Assembly: GCA_963793465.1 (NCBI GenBank)
Contig: CAWCAJ010000001.1
Coordinates: 930,001-994,000 of the forward strand
Length of the DNA: 64,000 bases
From: CAJQPP01 sp963793465
GTDB taxonomy: Bacteria; Planctomycetota; Planctomycetia; Pirellulales; Pirellulaceae
Reading direction: 5' to 3'
Position numbers and translations under genes: made by a program. This document shows, one piece after another, positions 32,978 through 42,747 of this stretch. Every line of letters begins with the position of its first letter. The stretch's first letter is position 1. The notes beneath the pieces are model-generated. The model ran no database searches, was not told where the DNA came from, and saw only the letters and a list, made by a program, of their open reading frames with translations.

Positions 32978-35381
32978 GGTTCCGGATCGCCTCGGTGCGT
33001 CGTTTCAGGGCTTGTTGCTGTTCCAGCATGTCGCGTACCAGATCCAAAAGCTCGTTCTGCGTTTCAAATTTCAATAGCGAATCCAACACGTTTTGAATCT
33101 GTGTCAGCACATCATCCAGCTGCGTCAGCGATGCGAGCGTCATTTCGTCGATCTGCTGCACCAGATTTCCACTGGAGGGTCCCGCGCCCCCGGCATCGTT
33201 CCATTGGCGAAAAACCCGTTCGGTGTCCTGCAACCGGCTTTCCACCGCCGGAAGTGACCGGTTGACAAGGATTTGCAGTGGGATGCAGACATCCTGGTTC
33301 AGACGCTGTTTGCGATCTTCGGCATCGATGCGATTGTTGATCAATTGCTGGCGGATGTTATCAAATGTAAAGGCCACCCCAGCCAACTCCTGCATCGATT
33401 TCTGGGTCTGTAGCAGACAGCGTTGCAGGAACAGTTGCCGCAAATCCCGGTCCTGGGAATCGTTCGCTGTGGCCACGTCCAGTGAGGCTTCATCGCCGGG
33501 CTCGAATCCGGCCTGCAAATTCACCCGGGCACCTCTGGCTCGCTCCAGATAACCGCGGGCATCCAGCATCTCCTGATAAACCTGTTCCAGCCGAAAACGC
33601 TGGTCCGCTTCCTCGCGTTCCAGGATCCGCAACAGCCGATCCTCACTGACCACTTCCAGCGGATGCTGCGTCCCGGCCCCGACATTCTCGCCGCCGTGCA
33701 GATTGAAGTGGTCTTTGGCGATCACCGTCAACACGATTTCACCGGGCGGATCTGTTGGCAGATCGGCAGGTATCTGAGAGGCGATTCTCAGTTGACGCAA
33801 ATCGATTTCGCAGGTCAGCGTCCCCTCGGTAGCCGTTTGTTGGACTGCCAGGGAGTCTCGCAACGGCGTTTGCAACTCGATCCAGGTGGCCTGCACACCG
33901 TGTTGGTCGACAATCTCGGCCACCACCGGGATTTTGGCCTGGGGTGTGACCGCTGTACCGATGCCTGGCAGGCGAGACGTAATCTGGGGCGGCTTGTCTG
34001 TTTCAGCCCCTACCTGGATACGCAAGGGGCGTGGCAAAAAGACCGGCCCTCCGCGGATGATTAAACCAAACTGCACCGGCTCTCGAATTTCGCCCAGAGG
34101 CACACGGCAGATGGCGTCTTTCCAAAAGGCTTGCTCGTAAACCTTTCCTTCGCCGTCGATCAGGTAAGCCTCCGTGACGGGAGCATCCAATTCCACATAA
34201 ACTTCGGCCCGGGTCCCGATCGGCAGCTTCATTCCAGCCGCGTAGGGAAGACTGCGATCGGTGAACCTTGATGAGGCTTCGTCGACCAGGTAGGCCGGGT
34301 ATTGGCAGCGGATTTCAGTCGAGATCACGACCGGTGGGTTCACGGCCAGAATATCAAAGGGTCCGATCGTGTGATCGTCACCCCGCACATAGAAACGGAT
34401 GTCGTCCGTAACTCGTTCCAGCAGGTCCCCCTGCAATGCGTAAGACTGATACCCGCTGCGGGCCCCTCCAATCTTACTCATCGGCAAGCGACCGCGTTGA
34501 CCTGCAGCGGTCCGATAGATGAACTCGCAAACCCTGGGCAATTTTCGTGCGGAAGACGATTCGCCAGGCATCGCGGCACGGACCAACAACGACAGTCCCG
34601 CCGCCCTGGCGACCTGCACCTGGCGATCCTGAAATGGCCGGGGTTCATTCAAGTCCGGAACACCTTCCACGGGCTCGGAGTACTTGACCTTCACCCCCAC
34701 CATTTCGATATGACAGTCCCGAGGCCACTGGTGTTCATCCAACAGGTAAACGCGATTCACCGCGGTGCTGAAAGCTTCCGGCCGCGACAGAGCCCATCCC
34801 ACGACACTGGTCGCCAGCAGTCCGGCCACCAACAGGGCTCCGATTAAGGGCCTGAAATTGAAAACTTCGTGGAGCGACCGGTTTTGCAGGGCCTGCTCGG
34901 CATGCCGTCGCGTTGTAACCAGCATCTGTTGATGATCGCGTGTGGCCTGAGCCTGGTCGGCAGGCAAGATGGCCGAGATCTCCGCATCCCGCGGCGGCGG
35001 GTCTTGCACGACCGTGACGAGCGCATCCTGCAGCTCAGGAAATCGCCGCTCCAACAACAGGGCCAGGCTCCCCGCATTTAACTTTTTGCGAAATCGGCGG
35101 AAAACCCAGGCGTAAAGGATCCAGCCCAGGACCACCGTCATCCCAAGCAACAGCAACGCCCTCAAGCCACGAGACAACTCGGGAAAACCCAACAACACCG
35201 GACCATAATCCAGAGCCAGTGCCAACCAGAACGAACCACACAGCCAGATGGCCGCCAACGCCAAACCATGCCACAACACATATTGGCGGATCCGACCGCG
35301 CAGCGTTTCCAGCAAAACCGCGATCCCATCCGCTGACCGGGAATCGCTTGCAGCGGATTGGGGGGTGGATTCGGACGGCAT
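32946..35381 (-). CDS. Large membrane protein, DUF4175-like
   Basis: This is an 811-residue protein with three N-terminal transmembrane helices (about 35-60, 70-92, 180-200 from the chosen start). A long extracytoplasmic beta-rich region carries Pro-rich segments such as CQYPAYL, and the end is helical and coiled-coil (DMLEQQQALKRRTEAI). This layout resembles DUF4175-type proteins, a tentative match. Start ATG 35381 was preferred to the ORF start at 35663, since the extra 94 residues have no conserved look and would leave 22 bp to the divergent gene. It is first of seven genes in this operon. Confidence 0.8.
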   Translation of the reverse strand: MPSESTPQSAASDSRSADGIAVLLETLRGRIRQYVLWHGLALAAIWLCGSFWLALALDYGPVLLGFPELSRGLRALLLLGMTVVLGWILYAWVFRRFRKKLNAGSLALLLERRFPELQDALVTVVQDPPPRDAEISAILPADQAQATRDHQQMLVTTRRHAEQALQNRSLHEVFNFRPLIGALLVAGLLATSVVGWALSRPEAFSTAVNRVYLLDEHQWPRDCHIEMVGVKVKYSEPVEGVPDLNEPRPFQDRQVQVARAAGLSLLVRAAMPGESSSARKLPRVCEFIYRTAAGQRGRLPMSKIGGARSGYQSYALQGDLLERVTDDIRFYVRGDDHTIGPFDILAVNPPVVISTEIRCQYPAYLVDEASSRFTDRSLPYAAGMKLPIGTRAEVYVELDAPVTEAYLIDGEGKVYEQAFWKDAICRVPLGEIREPVQFGLIIRGGPVFLPRPLRIQVGAETDKPPQITSRLPGIGTAVTPQAKIPVVAEIVDQHGVQATWIELQTPLRDSLAVQQTATEGTLTCEIDLRQLRIASQIPADLPTDPPGEIVLTVIAKDHFNLHGGENVGAGTQHPLEVVSEDRLLRILEREEADQRFRLEQVYQEMLDARGYLERARGARVNLQAGFEPGDEASLDVATANDSQDRDLRQLFLQRCLLQTQKSMQELAGVAFTFDNIRQQLINNRIDAEDRKQRLNQDVCIPLQILVNRSLPAVESRLQDTERVFRQWNDAGGAGPSSGNLVQQIDEMTLASLTQLDDVLTQIQNVLDSLLKFETQNELLDLVRDMLEQQQALKRRTEAIRNREAFDDIFNK

Positions 35382-35685
35382 TGCGGACTTGGGGTTCAGG
35401 CCAAACACTCTTCGGGAATCAACCGCCAGGATGGCTGAGTCCCATTCTATCGTGTCACCCCCATTTTCCACACATGGATCAAGCAAACCGCTCAACCCAG
35501 GGACCGGCTCATGAGATGTCTGCCGGGCACGATGTGTTTCCCCGTGGATCGAATTCCCCAGTTTCATGGGCAGAATCCGACGCAACGGTCGATACGACCC
35601 TGCCCGTTGCCGCTGTTGCGAGATTTCGAACAGACACAACCTGATACCACCCGGAAACGCCACCGGGATTTGCTAGAATGAGACC
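35382..35685. other. 304-bp divergent promoter region
   Basis: If the membrane protein starts at 35381, this stretch separates it from the divergent HExxH gene and should contain both promoters. The minus frame stays open through it, so part could be coding if the upstream start is used. No repeat or hairpin stands out. Confidence 0.4.
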
Positions 35686-36312
35686 ATGAACCGTACCATC
35701 ACCCAACAGTATCAGGATCCCCTGGATCTGATTTGGTTACACGCTGCGCGACAGTGCGGAATCCAAATCGTCCGCGACGCCACCGTGTTTGCGTCCTGGG
35801 ATGGCAAGGGCACCCTGCGGATTGGCACACCGGAAACGCTGGATGCCGATGATTGCCTGGCCCAGATGATCCTGCATGAGCTGTGTCATGCTTTGATAGC
35901 TGGCCCGGAAAGCCAGCAACAGGAAGACTGGGGACTGGATTACGACCGACCGCAAGATCGCCTCTATGAACAGGCCGCCTTACGTCTGCAGGCCGCGCTG
36001 GCCGACCCCTTCGGATTGCGTTCGTTCTTTGCTGCCACCACCGATTTCCGGAGCTATTTCAATCGTCTGCCATCGGACGCCTTGTTGGATAAAAGTGATC
36101 CGGCGGCAGCCTTGGCCAGACAGACCCTGCTACGCGAAAGCAACCAGGCCTGGATCGAGGTGATCCGGGAGAGCCTGCGGCGGACCGCAATGATTGCAAC
36201 CGCGGTGCAAGGTGTGGCCGATAGAGACTCTCTATGGAAGATCGATGACCGGGCCCCGTCAACCCGAGTTCAAGTTACCTACTCCGTTCCCATTCCTGAA
36301 TCTGCTGAGTGA
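35686..36312 (+). CDS. Small protein with HExxH zincin motif
   Basis: This is a 208-residue protein. A HELCH sequence at 64-68 matches the zinc-metallopeptidase HExxH consensus, preceded by a hydrophobic helix (CLAQMI) as in real zincins and followed by EDWGLDYD, which could supply a third ligand. No signal peptide is seen, so it would act in the cytoplasm. The family is not recognised. It is the only plus-strand gene in a 25-kb minus-strand region, converging on the next gene with a 7-bp gap. Confidence 0.7.
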   Translation: MNRTITQQYQDPLDLIWLHAARQCGIQIVRDATVFASWDGKGTLRIGTPETLDADDCLAQMILHELCHALIAGPESQQQEDWGLDYDRPQDRLYEQAALRLQAALADPFGLRSFFAATTDFRSYFNRLPSDALLDKSDPAAALARQTLLRESNQAWIEVIRESLRRTAMIATAVQGVADRDSLWKIDDRAPSTRVQVTYSVPIPESAE

Positions 36313-36319
36313 TCATCGA

Positions 36320-36958
36320 TCACCGGGAACTCACCTGCAAAGAATCGAGGAAGGTCTGAATGTCGGCGTGACCCGGGTCCTGATGACCAATGACCGCCGC
36401 CGCAAAAAATCGGTCCTTGGTAAGAAACATCAGCCAAACATCCACCTGCGGCTGGTCCTTTACCTGAAACACCACTTGCCGACCCTGAATATTCTGCCGG
36501 TGCAGTGGCTGCATGGAGCATAGTTCATAGTTGTTGCGCTGGGTCAAACTGTCACACATCTGCTGCAAGCGAGTTTCATCGGGCAGATCCCGCTGATCGG
36601 CATGCAAGTAGTTGATCACCGACAAATTGTAGGAAACCTGATTCAGATCCACCGCCCGACACGTGGTCTGGATCTGGCCCTGATTGACAACCGGGGGGTT
36701 GGGAAACTGAATCTGAAACTCGTCGCAGGACATCAGGGTCCAGCCGTCCAATGAAGCCGGGGAAGAACTGAGAGCAGGTTGTGTCAAGCGGTGCAGGCTT
36801 GCGGCGGGTCGATGATGCATCGAACCTTGTGAGGCTGCCGTCAACTCGGCCAGGTAACTGGCGATCAGAACACCCGCTACGGATACCACCACCATGCCCG
36901 TCAACGCCAGGAAACGGAAGACACGGTCGGGCTTCGAGCGGACATAGGTGGCATTCAT
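36320..36958 (-). CDS. Membrane-anchored hypothetical protein
   Basis: This is a 212-residue protein starting at ATG 36958, behind a good AAGGAAG site. The longer frame from 37012 adds a Cys-rich segment and is rejected. One N-terminal transmembrane helix (about 17-36) is followed by an extracytoplasmic domain with four spaced Cys and a beta-alpha pattern (SYNLSVINYL; RQVVFQVKDQPQVDVWLMFLTKDRFFAAAVI). No family is assigned. Repeats containing GTTAAG lie upstream and may regulate it. Confidence 0.7.
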   Translation of the reverse strand: MNATYVRSKPDRVFRFLALTGMVVVSVAGVLIASYLAELTAASQGSMHHRPAASLHRLTQPALSSSPASLDGWTLMSCDEFQIQFPNPPVVNQGQIQTTCRAVDLNQVSYNLSVINYLHADQRDLPDETRLQQMCDSLTQRNNYELCSMQPLHRQNIQGRQVVFQVKDQPQVDVWLMFLTKDRFFAAAVIGHQDPGHADIQTFLDSLQVSSR

Positions 36959-37003
36959 TGCGAACTTCCTTGGGCAAGTTGTCCTTGGGCAGCAAGATGT
37001 TTG

Positions 37004-37019
37004 GTTAAGCAATCTTAAC
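37004..37019. promoter_or_regulatory. Inverted repeat GTTAAG-CAAT-CTTAAC, operator candidate
   Basis: A perfect 6-bp palindromic pair with a 4-bp centre lies about 46 bp upstream of the ATG at 36958. It shares the GTTAAG core with the tandem repeats at 37101-37152, so both could bind the same dimeric regulator. Confidence 0.4.
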
Positions 37020-37100
37020 AGACCATGAAGAGATCTTAAACATCGTTACCTGGGAGTCGGTCAGGCTGAAACGGCAACCCGCCACATCCCGGTAGCCAAG

Positions 37101-37152
37101 TTTTGTTAAGACGTTTTGTTAAGAAGTTTTGTTAAGACGTTTTGTTAAGACG
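37101..37152. repeat. 13-bp tandem repeat, four units (TTTTGTTAAGACG)
   Basis: Four perfect head-to-tail 13-bp units lie here, with a single change (AAG for ACG) in the second. Each contains GTTAAG. A 13-bp spacing is a bit over one helical turn. Confidence 0.92.
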
Positions 37153-37434
37153 CTGGATTGGAACCTGCCTTGCCGTGCGCTTCCCAGGGCGCACCTGGAC
37201 GGGGCGGATAGCGACGTGAAAACGTGGCATGGGATCCGGTCTGATGGGCGTATCCCTTTTTGTCCGGCCCATAAAAACCCGCGGCCCTTTCGTTTCAAAA
37301 CGGTCTTAGCGATTTTTGCGGGTTGCTGCTGCTTGGCTTGACTGGGGATTCCCTATTACTGACAGCGGCCAGAAAAGAGCTCCCATCGCATCTGGACCCT
37401 GCTATTGCAGCCCGGTGGCCCTGACCGTCGCTGC

Positions 37435-40203
37435 TCAGGCCAGCTTGTGCAGTCGTCGCAAGATCCATTCGGTGCACAGCACCAAAACCAGCCAGGCGAA
37501 CAGCCAACGTGAGAATTTTCGGGCAAACTGCTCATTGGGAGAGCCGGGTAGAAAGGTCTCTTGATCGACCACGCTGATTTTTTGACTAAGCCCCCGGGTT
37601 CCAGTCAAACTGCCCGACTGTTGGCGAGGGCCTTCCTGTGGGTCCGCCGAATCTGGCTCCAGCCAGGACGCCGCGGCATTGTCCCCCAAATCATAGAAGT
37701 AGAGGCCCCCCGTGCGATCAGCGATTTCCTGTAGCAACACGTCGTCCCGCTCGGGGTTAACTTTCTCCAGGTCGGGAATCGAGGCCTGCACCTGACCCCG
37801 CAAGATCTGGCGATCGGGACTGAAGGGGATCGGCAATGAGATTTCGTATCCACCTTCCTGGGAGGTCACCACCTGCCCGCTGAACGTACCAGGTCGGGCG
37901 GCATCCTGGACATTCACCAACGCCACGGTGGCGGATATCCCATTGGGCCGACGAACCGTGGCATTCACCTGGGGTTGCATGAGTGGTTGATCCGCAGCAT
38001 CCCTCAGGATGGCCCGCACCCCCACCTGGTCGCCAACCCAACAACGGTTGCGGTCCAGCAGGAGAACACCCCGGCTGGAATCGCGTAGCAACCGTCCCTC
38101 AGATACCCAGCGTATCAGGTTGCCATAGTAGTTCTGAAAGTACTCGACATCGATCGTCCGCAATCGCCAGACCTCGCCGCTCCCCTGGAACAGAACGCGA
38201 CCCGCCCCGTAGAAGTGGGACGCCAGGTAGATCGGCAACTCTCCATTGACGGCTGTTGACTCGTCGGAAAACCGAGCCAGGATTTCGGCTCCCGGTTTGG
38301 CTTCATTGACCGCGTAATATCCATAGACACCGGCGAAGGCTTCCCAATTGGCAATGCTGTCCGCCGCGTCCTCACTGCCCAACCAGAGATGTTTCGCATT
38401 CCTTCCGGCTCGCGTGAAGCTCAAGGGAAAGGGCTCGCTACCGCCAAACCGACCCAACTTCAACATGGCCGTGCCCTGACTGTAAAACGAAACAGGGTAC
38501 AGGCCGCGGATCAGATCCATGGCCGGCTCTCCGCGAGGGCGGCGTGTCCATTCGGGAGTAAACACGGGACCGGCGATCAACAACAAGCCACCTGCCTTTT
38601 GGGAAACCCACTGTTCCAACAGCTGGCACTGCTCCCAGGACAACAATCGCCAATCGGGATCGAAGCCAATCAGGCAATCGTAGACATCCAGTTCGGCGGC
38701 CGTTTCCGGGAACCGAAACAGCAACTGGTCCGACTCCTGATCCGCACCAGGCCGAGCCAGTTGCAGCCAAACATCCAGTTCCACATTTTCATCTCGGAAC
38801 AGCTGATTGCGTAGGAACTGGTAGTCCCGCGTCGGTCCACCGGCGATCAACAAAACGCGGCTTTTCCGCTGCAACACCTGCACGACCGTGGACTGCTGGT
38901 TGTCCGAGCGATCGAGGTCTGCGGCCGGGGGATCCAATTCCACCCGATAACGGCGACGACCCTCCTGGTTGTGGGAGAGTTCAAACTTGACACGCATGGG
39001 TTCTCCGTCGGCCGGCAGCTGTATGGAGCGCTCATCTTCCGTCGTCAGCGTCCCGGGTTGGTCGGCATCGAGCGAACTCAAGCGGACACGCACCGTGGTG
39101 CCCTGCAGCCCAAAGGACTGGATAATCGCCTGCAGACTGAACTTGTCGTTGGGGAAGACACGGCCGGGTGCTTCGAGATCACTGATGCGGACATTTTGGG
39201 CCGGCAGGTTGCTGCCAGTACCCAAAACAAAAACCGGAATGCTGGCATCTCTGGCGGCAGCCACGGCCCGGGTCGGCGAGGGACCCTGGTTGTTGCGACC
39301 ATCACTGATGAGCACGATCCCGGCCAAAGCGGAACCGCGGTTGCGATCTACCAACTCCTGGACAACGGCACCCAGTCGCGTCGCCACGCCTTGTGGCATT
39401 AACTCGGACGGCCAGTCGATACGGGTCCAGTCGGTCACGACGCCGCGATCATCAGAAGGTGGGGCGGTTTGCCGGGTTTCCTGGCTTTTGGCATCGCGCC
39501 AGCCCAGCGATACCGGCAACGAAAACTGGCTCACCAGCAGGTCGGCCAGCGCCAACAGGAAAACGGCGATGGTCAAAAGCAGACTGCCGCTGGCCATGGA
39601 CCAGGAGGCTGCGTTGCCGGTCCGCAGCTTCAACACGACCGTCGTCAACAGCAGCACGACCGCCAGGCAGACACCCACTTGCCCCAATCCTCCGAAGCTG
39701 CGTGCCAGTAAAAGGGATTCGGTAGGGTCCCCGCGACGTTGCGAACCAGCGGCAGACTCAATGGGCAGCACTTTTTCCGCCGTCAGCATCAGCTCCGGTT
39801 GGCTACTTTCACCAAAGCGATAAACTTCCAACTCATGTTGCTGGTTCAATTCCTGGAGCAAATCCGAATCCTGGAACAGCTTGATCACGGCATCGATTCG
39901 CCGCATTCCGTCCTGCCCGTGGGCTCCGTCGCTCAGCCCCATGCTCAGGCTGGTGTCTACCAATACGGCCAACCGGGAGGGTTTCAGGATTCGAGCTTCA
40001 CTGCGTTGTTCGGGGCCCAAAAAGAAAACCAGCAATCCCAAGACCGCAAATAACCTCAACGTCAACAAGGCAAACGCAATCGCGCGAGGCAGGGCGTGGG
40101 TGTCGCGGCGATAAAGAGTGATGTTGAAGCCCAGCAATCCGACAACCGCCATCACGAGCAGCAACCATTGCCACCATTCAGAAAGGGGCAGCAGTGGCGC
40201 CAA
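37435..40203 (-). CDS. Large VWA membrane protein with helices inserted in the VWA region
   Basis: This is a 922-residue protein. Transmembrane helices at about 11-30 and 41-63 precede a VWA start with MIDAS DTSLSMG (D83). Two more hydrophobic segments (about 172-192 and 205-223) lie between this strand and the second VWA motif GIVLISDG (about 295-302), an unusual insertion. Then come beta-rich domains, a glutamine-amidotransferase-like Rossmann segment (LLIAGGPTRDYQFLRNQL), and a final transmembrane helix (about 899-917). It is in the MoxR-DUF58-BatA gene row and is probably a subunit of that membrane complex. Confidence 0.85.
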   Translation of the reverse strand: MAPLLPLSEWWQWLLLVMAVVGLLGFNITLYRRDTHALPRAIAFALLTLRLFAVLGLLVFFLGPEQRSEARILKPSRLAVLVDTSLSMGLSDGAHGQDGMRRIDAVIKLFQDSDLLQELNQQHELEVYRFGESSQPELMLTAEKVLPIESAAGSQRRGDPTESLLLARSFGGLGQVGVCLAVVLLLTTVVLKLRTGNAASWSMASGSLLLTIAVFLLALADLLVSQFSLPVSLGWRDAKSQETRQTAPPSDDRGVVTDWTRIDWPSELMPQGVATRLGAVVQELVDRNRGSALAGIVLISDGRNNQGPSPTRAVAAARDASIPVFVLGTGSNLPAQNVRISDLEAPGRVFPNDKFSLQAIIQSFGLQGTTVRVRLSSLDADQPGTLTTEDERSIQLPADGEPMRVKFELSHNQEGRRRYRVELDPPAADLDRSDNQQSTVVQVLQRKSRVLLIAGGPTRDYQFLRNQLFRDENVELDVWLQLARPGADQESDQLLFRFPETAAELDVYDCLIGFDPDWRLLSWEQCQLLEQWVSQKAGGLLLIAGPVFTPEWTRRPRGEPAMDLIRGLYPVSFYSQGTAMLKLGRFGGSEPFPLSFTRAGRNAKHLWLGSEDAADSIANWEAFAGVYGYYAVNEAKPGAEILARFSDESTAVNGELPIYLASHFYGAGRVLFQGSGEVWRLRTIDVEYFQNYYGNLIRWVSEGRLLRDSSRGVLLLDRNRCWVGDQVGVRAILRDAADQPLMQPQVNATVRRPNGISATVALVNVQDAARPGTFSGQVVTSQEGGYEISLPIPFSPDRQILRGQVQASIPDLEKVNPERDDVLLQEIADRTGGLYFYDLGDNAAASWLEPDSADPQEGPRQQSGSLTGTRGLSQKISVVDQETFLPGSPNEQFARKFSRWLFAWLVLVLCTEWILRRLHKLA

Positions 40204-40280
40204 TTCGAAAAAAGTGCGAGTATCGGACTGTGCCAGTATCCCGGTAATGATATCAACTCCTTCAGTTCATGATCTGCCGT

Positions 40281-42692
40281 TCAGGCCACACGGTTCCCGG
40301 CACCCAGTCGGCTTTTTCTGACCCGGCCTCGATTCGACGGTTGGGGCCGGGCGGAAGCAGCGCGAGGGTGATAGGACGCCCGGTAGGCCAGCCATTGCTC
40401 CAGCACCAGCCCGACCAACAACAGCAACAACAGGGACCGCACCAGGGAAGTTCCCCGGTTACGCCCCACGCCGGGCGCGAAGTCCTGCCAGTCGACCACC
40501 CTGGCTTGCTCCGCCAACGCCGACAAATCCTCACGGGTCGCCAGGGTCGGTCGGCTTTCCAGATCGTTGACATGCAAAACTTGCCTCTTCAGTTCTACGC
40601 CACCACGGTTGGTGGTCCTCCAGATTTCATAGACGCCAGGCTGACTGACCTCCGCAGTGGATTGGCCCAGGACAACGGCGGTCTCCTCGGGACGGTCTGC
40701 CGGGTTGGCGGTGGCGGTCCAGATCGTGCGCTCGAAACCCGGGTTCTCGGAGGAATTCGTGGGTCCCACGAACGCCACCTTGGGTCGGTATTTTTCGGTC
40801 GGCACTGCAATCGTCTGCCGCGTACCGACCCATTGACGAAGCTGCGGTCGGCGACCACGCGACACGTAGTCCTGAATCATCAGCAAGGTGGTTGGAAAGG
40901 TGGGATTCCTTAACCAGTTATTCCATTCCGCCCCCGCCGAAGTCAGCACCGCCAAAACCGTACCCGACCCCACCTTCTTTTCCACGACCAGTGGCAGTTG
41001 CATCGATCCTCGAACCGTTGCCAGGACGACCACTTTGTTATCACGGGTTGCCGACCATGCCACCGGTGGTTGGCAAACTCGCGTGATCTGGACAAGATCG
41101 AGCGGGGAAAAATCCACATCCAGCACCGAAGCAAAGATGGGGTGGCGACTCGGCACAATGTCCCCGCTGGCACCCGCCAATTGCTCCGGGATCGCAGTGA
41201 CCTGGCTCAAAGGCAACGGAAAGATGCCGTTGCCATCGGCGTACAAGGTCGTGGAATAATGTTGCAGGTTGGTTTCCGGCCCCGCAAAAAAAACGAGGCC
41301 ACCCCCTCGTTCCAGGTAATTCCGCAATCGTTGCACCGCGGCGTCCTCCAGACGGTCCAAATCCAGCAGAAAAATCGACTCGTACTGATCCAGAAACGTG
41401 TCCTCGGAGTCACGCAGCAAGGCCTTGTTCCCCGAGTCGATTTGCAGACCCGTCATCCCGCCCGGCGCCAACGCCAATGCCAGGAATTTGCCGGAATCCG
41501 CATCCCCACCATCGATGACCAGCACCTTGTCGGCAGTCGAGAATCGAGTCACGACCCAGTCGGAATTATCTCCCGGCATGGCATCCGCGGGCAGGGACGC
41601 TTTGACCGCGTGTTGTCCAGGTCGTGAAAAAAAAACGGGAAATTGCCGCACCGCGGTTTCACCGGGCAGGATGGCGTCCACGAACAACGCGGGCAGATCG
41701 TCCAACTCGGGTGACACCCCGTTGGGCGTGAGATTCTGCGACGTCTCATCCGGATAGGTGGCCGACTGCAAAGCCACCTGGATCTTGCGGACCGGTTCGG
41801 TACCGAAGTTGGTGATCTGAATCTCGATCATCAATGGCACACCGGCAACCCGGACACTGCCTGCCGGCTGCAATGCAGTGATGGCCAGGTTTTGACTCTG
41901 CTTGGTCACGCAGCGTATCCACTCCAGACCAGCACCCGCACGGGTCAACGCATCGCAGCTGCCCTGGACCGATTCCGCCGCGCTCCATTCGGCGTAACGG
42001 AAATCGGAAACCAGGTAAACCAGCGCGTTCTCACCTGTCCGCTGCTCGACAAGATCCGCAACTACCTGCAGCGCCGGGCCGGCATTGAGTGCCAGGGCGG
42101 TCGCTTGCAACCGCTCGGCTGCCCCCAGAATCAGTCGTTCCGTATCCCGATCCACGACCACCGCGTTCAGGTCCAACATGGACAGCGACCGGTCCCCGTC
42201 CGGATCTTCGGACAGAGAGTTCCTGTTGAAATCCGGGATTTGATGGGCCTGCGAGTAGCGGAGCAGCGTCACTCGCTGGTTTTCTTTTCCGGACCAGCGT
42301 CCCGCGATCAAGCCAAGTACCTGACGGGCACGGTCCATGGCGGAAACGCCGTCCGCGGTATCGCTCATGGAAAGACTGTCATCCACAATGATGTAGTGGT
42401 GCGTCAATTGGGTCCCCAGCAAGCGGGACAGATTATCATGCTGGCATCCCACCTGACCCAGCGTCAACAACAGCAACAGCAGGCAGGCGATTCTGGCCAG
42501 CAACAGCAACCATTGACGCAGCCACACCCAATTGCGGTTCTTTTTGTGGCTGACCAACAGAAATTCCATCGCCGCCCAGGGCACCTGCTTGTGCCGCAGG
42601 CGGTTGATCAGGTGAATCAAAAGTGGCAGCATCACCATCCCGGCCAACAAGCCGGCCCAGATCAAAGGGGACGATGTGATGATGTTTTGCAT
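40281..42692 (-). CDS. BatA-domain VWA membrane protein
   Basis: This is an 803-residue protein with the BatA N-terminal signature: a helix at 11-30, then HLINRLRHKQVPWAAMEFLL, then a second helix at about 59-80. A VWA domain follows with MIDAS D104-x-S106-x-S108. Later regions include a GAT-like fold (VLVIDGGDADSGKFLALAL; GGGLVFFAGPETN) and a C-terminal helix (about 757-778). Aerotolerance-type Bat proteins work with MoxR and DUF58 partners, and both lie directly upstream. It lies 77 bp before the next VWA gene. Confidence 0.9.
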   Translation of the reverse strand: MQNIITSSPLIWAGLLAGMVMLPLLIHLINRLRHKQVPWAAMEFLLVSHKKNRNWVWLRQWLLLLARIACLLLLLLTLGQVGCQHDNLSRLLGTQLTHHYIIVDDSLSMSDTADGVSAMDRARQVLGLIAGRWSGKENQRVTLLRYSQAHQIPDFNRNSLSEDPDGDRSLSMLDLNAVVVDRDTERLILGAAERLQATALALNAGPALQVVADLVEQRTGENALVYLVSDFRYAEWSAAESVQGSCDALTRAGAGLEWIRCVTKQSQNLAITALQPAGSVRVAGVPLMIEIQITNFGTEPVRKIQVALQSATYPDETSQNLTPNGVSPELDDLPALFVDAILPGETAVRQFPVFFSRPGQHAVKASLPADAMPGDNSDWVVTRFSTADKVLVIDGGDADSGKFLALALAPGGMTGLQIDSGNKALLRDSEDTFLDQYESIFLLDLDRLEDAAVQRLRNYLERGGGLVFFAGPETNLQHYSTTLYADGNGIFPLPLSQVTAIPEQLAGASGDIVPSRHPIFASVLDVDFSPLDLVQITRVCQPPVAWSATRDNKVVVLATVRGSMQLPLVVEKKVGSGTVLAVLTSAGAEWNNWLRNPTFPTTLLMIQDYVSRGRRPQLRQWVGTRQTIAVPTEKYRPKVAFVGPTNSSENPGFERTIWTATANPADRPEETAVVLGQSTAEVSQPGVYEIWRTTNRGGVELKRQVLHVNDLESRPTLATREDLSALAEQARVVDWQDFAPGVGRNRGTSLVRSLLLLLLVGLVLEQWLAYRASYHPRAASARPQPSNRGRVRKSRLGAGNRVA

Positions 42693-42747
42693 GCCACGCG
42701 ATGGGGGGGGAGGTGCCGGAACCTGGGTGACTCGAAATGGTTTGTTG

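Larger units (their letters stand above)
36959..37434. other. 476-bp noncoding region rich in GTTAAG motifs
   Basis: The stretch lies between two minus-strand genes. It holds the 13-bp tandem repeat at 37101-37152, the inverted repeat at 37004-37019 and a further CTTAAA at about 37035. The far end (37270-37330) has CCCGC/GCGGG arms and T runs, too weak to call a terminator. No gene is supported. Confidence 0.6.

Noticed and set aside
35382..35663. N-terminal extension of the large membrane protein
   Set aside because: No conserved character and only 22 bp would remain to the divergent gene; not excluded, but the start at 35381 is preferred.
37101..37152. CRISPR array
   Set aside because: Units are 13 bp without spacers and no cas genes are present.
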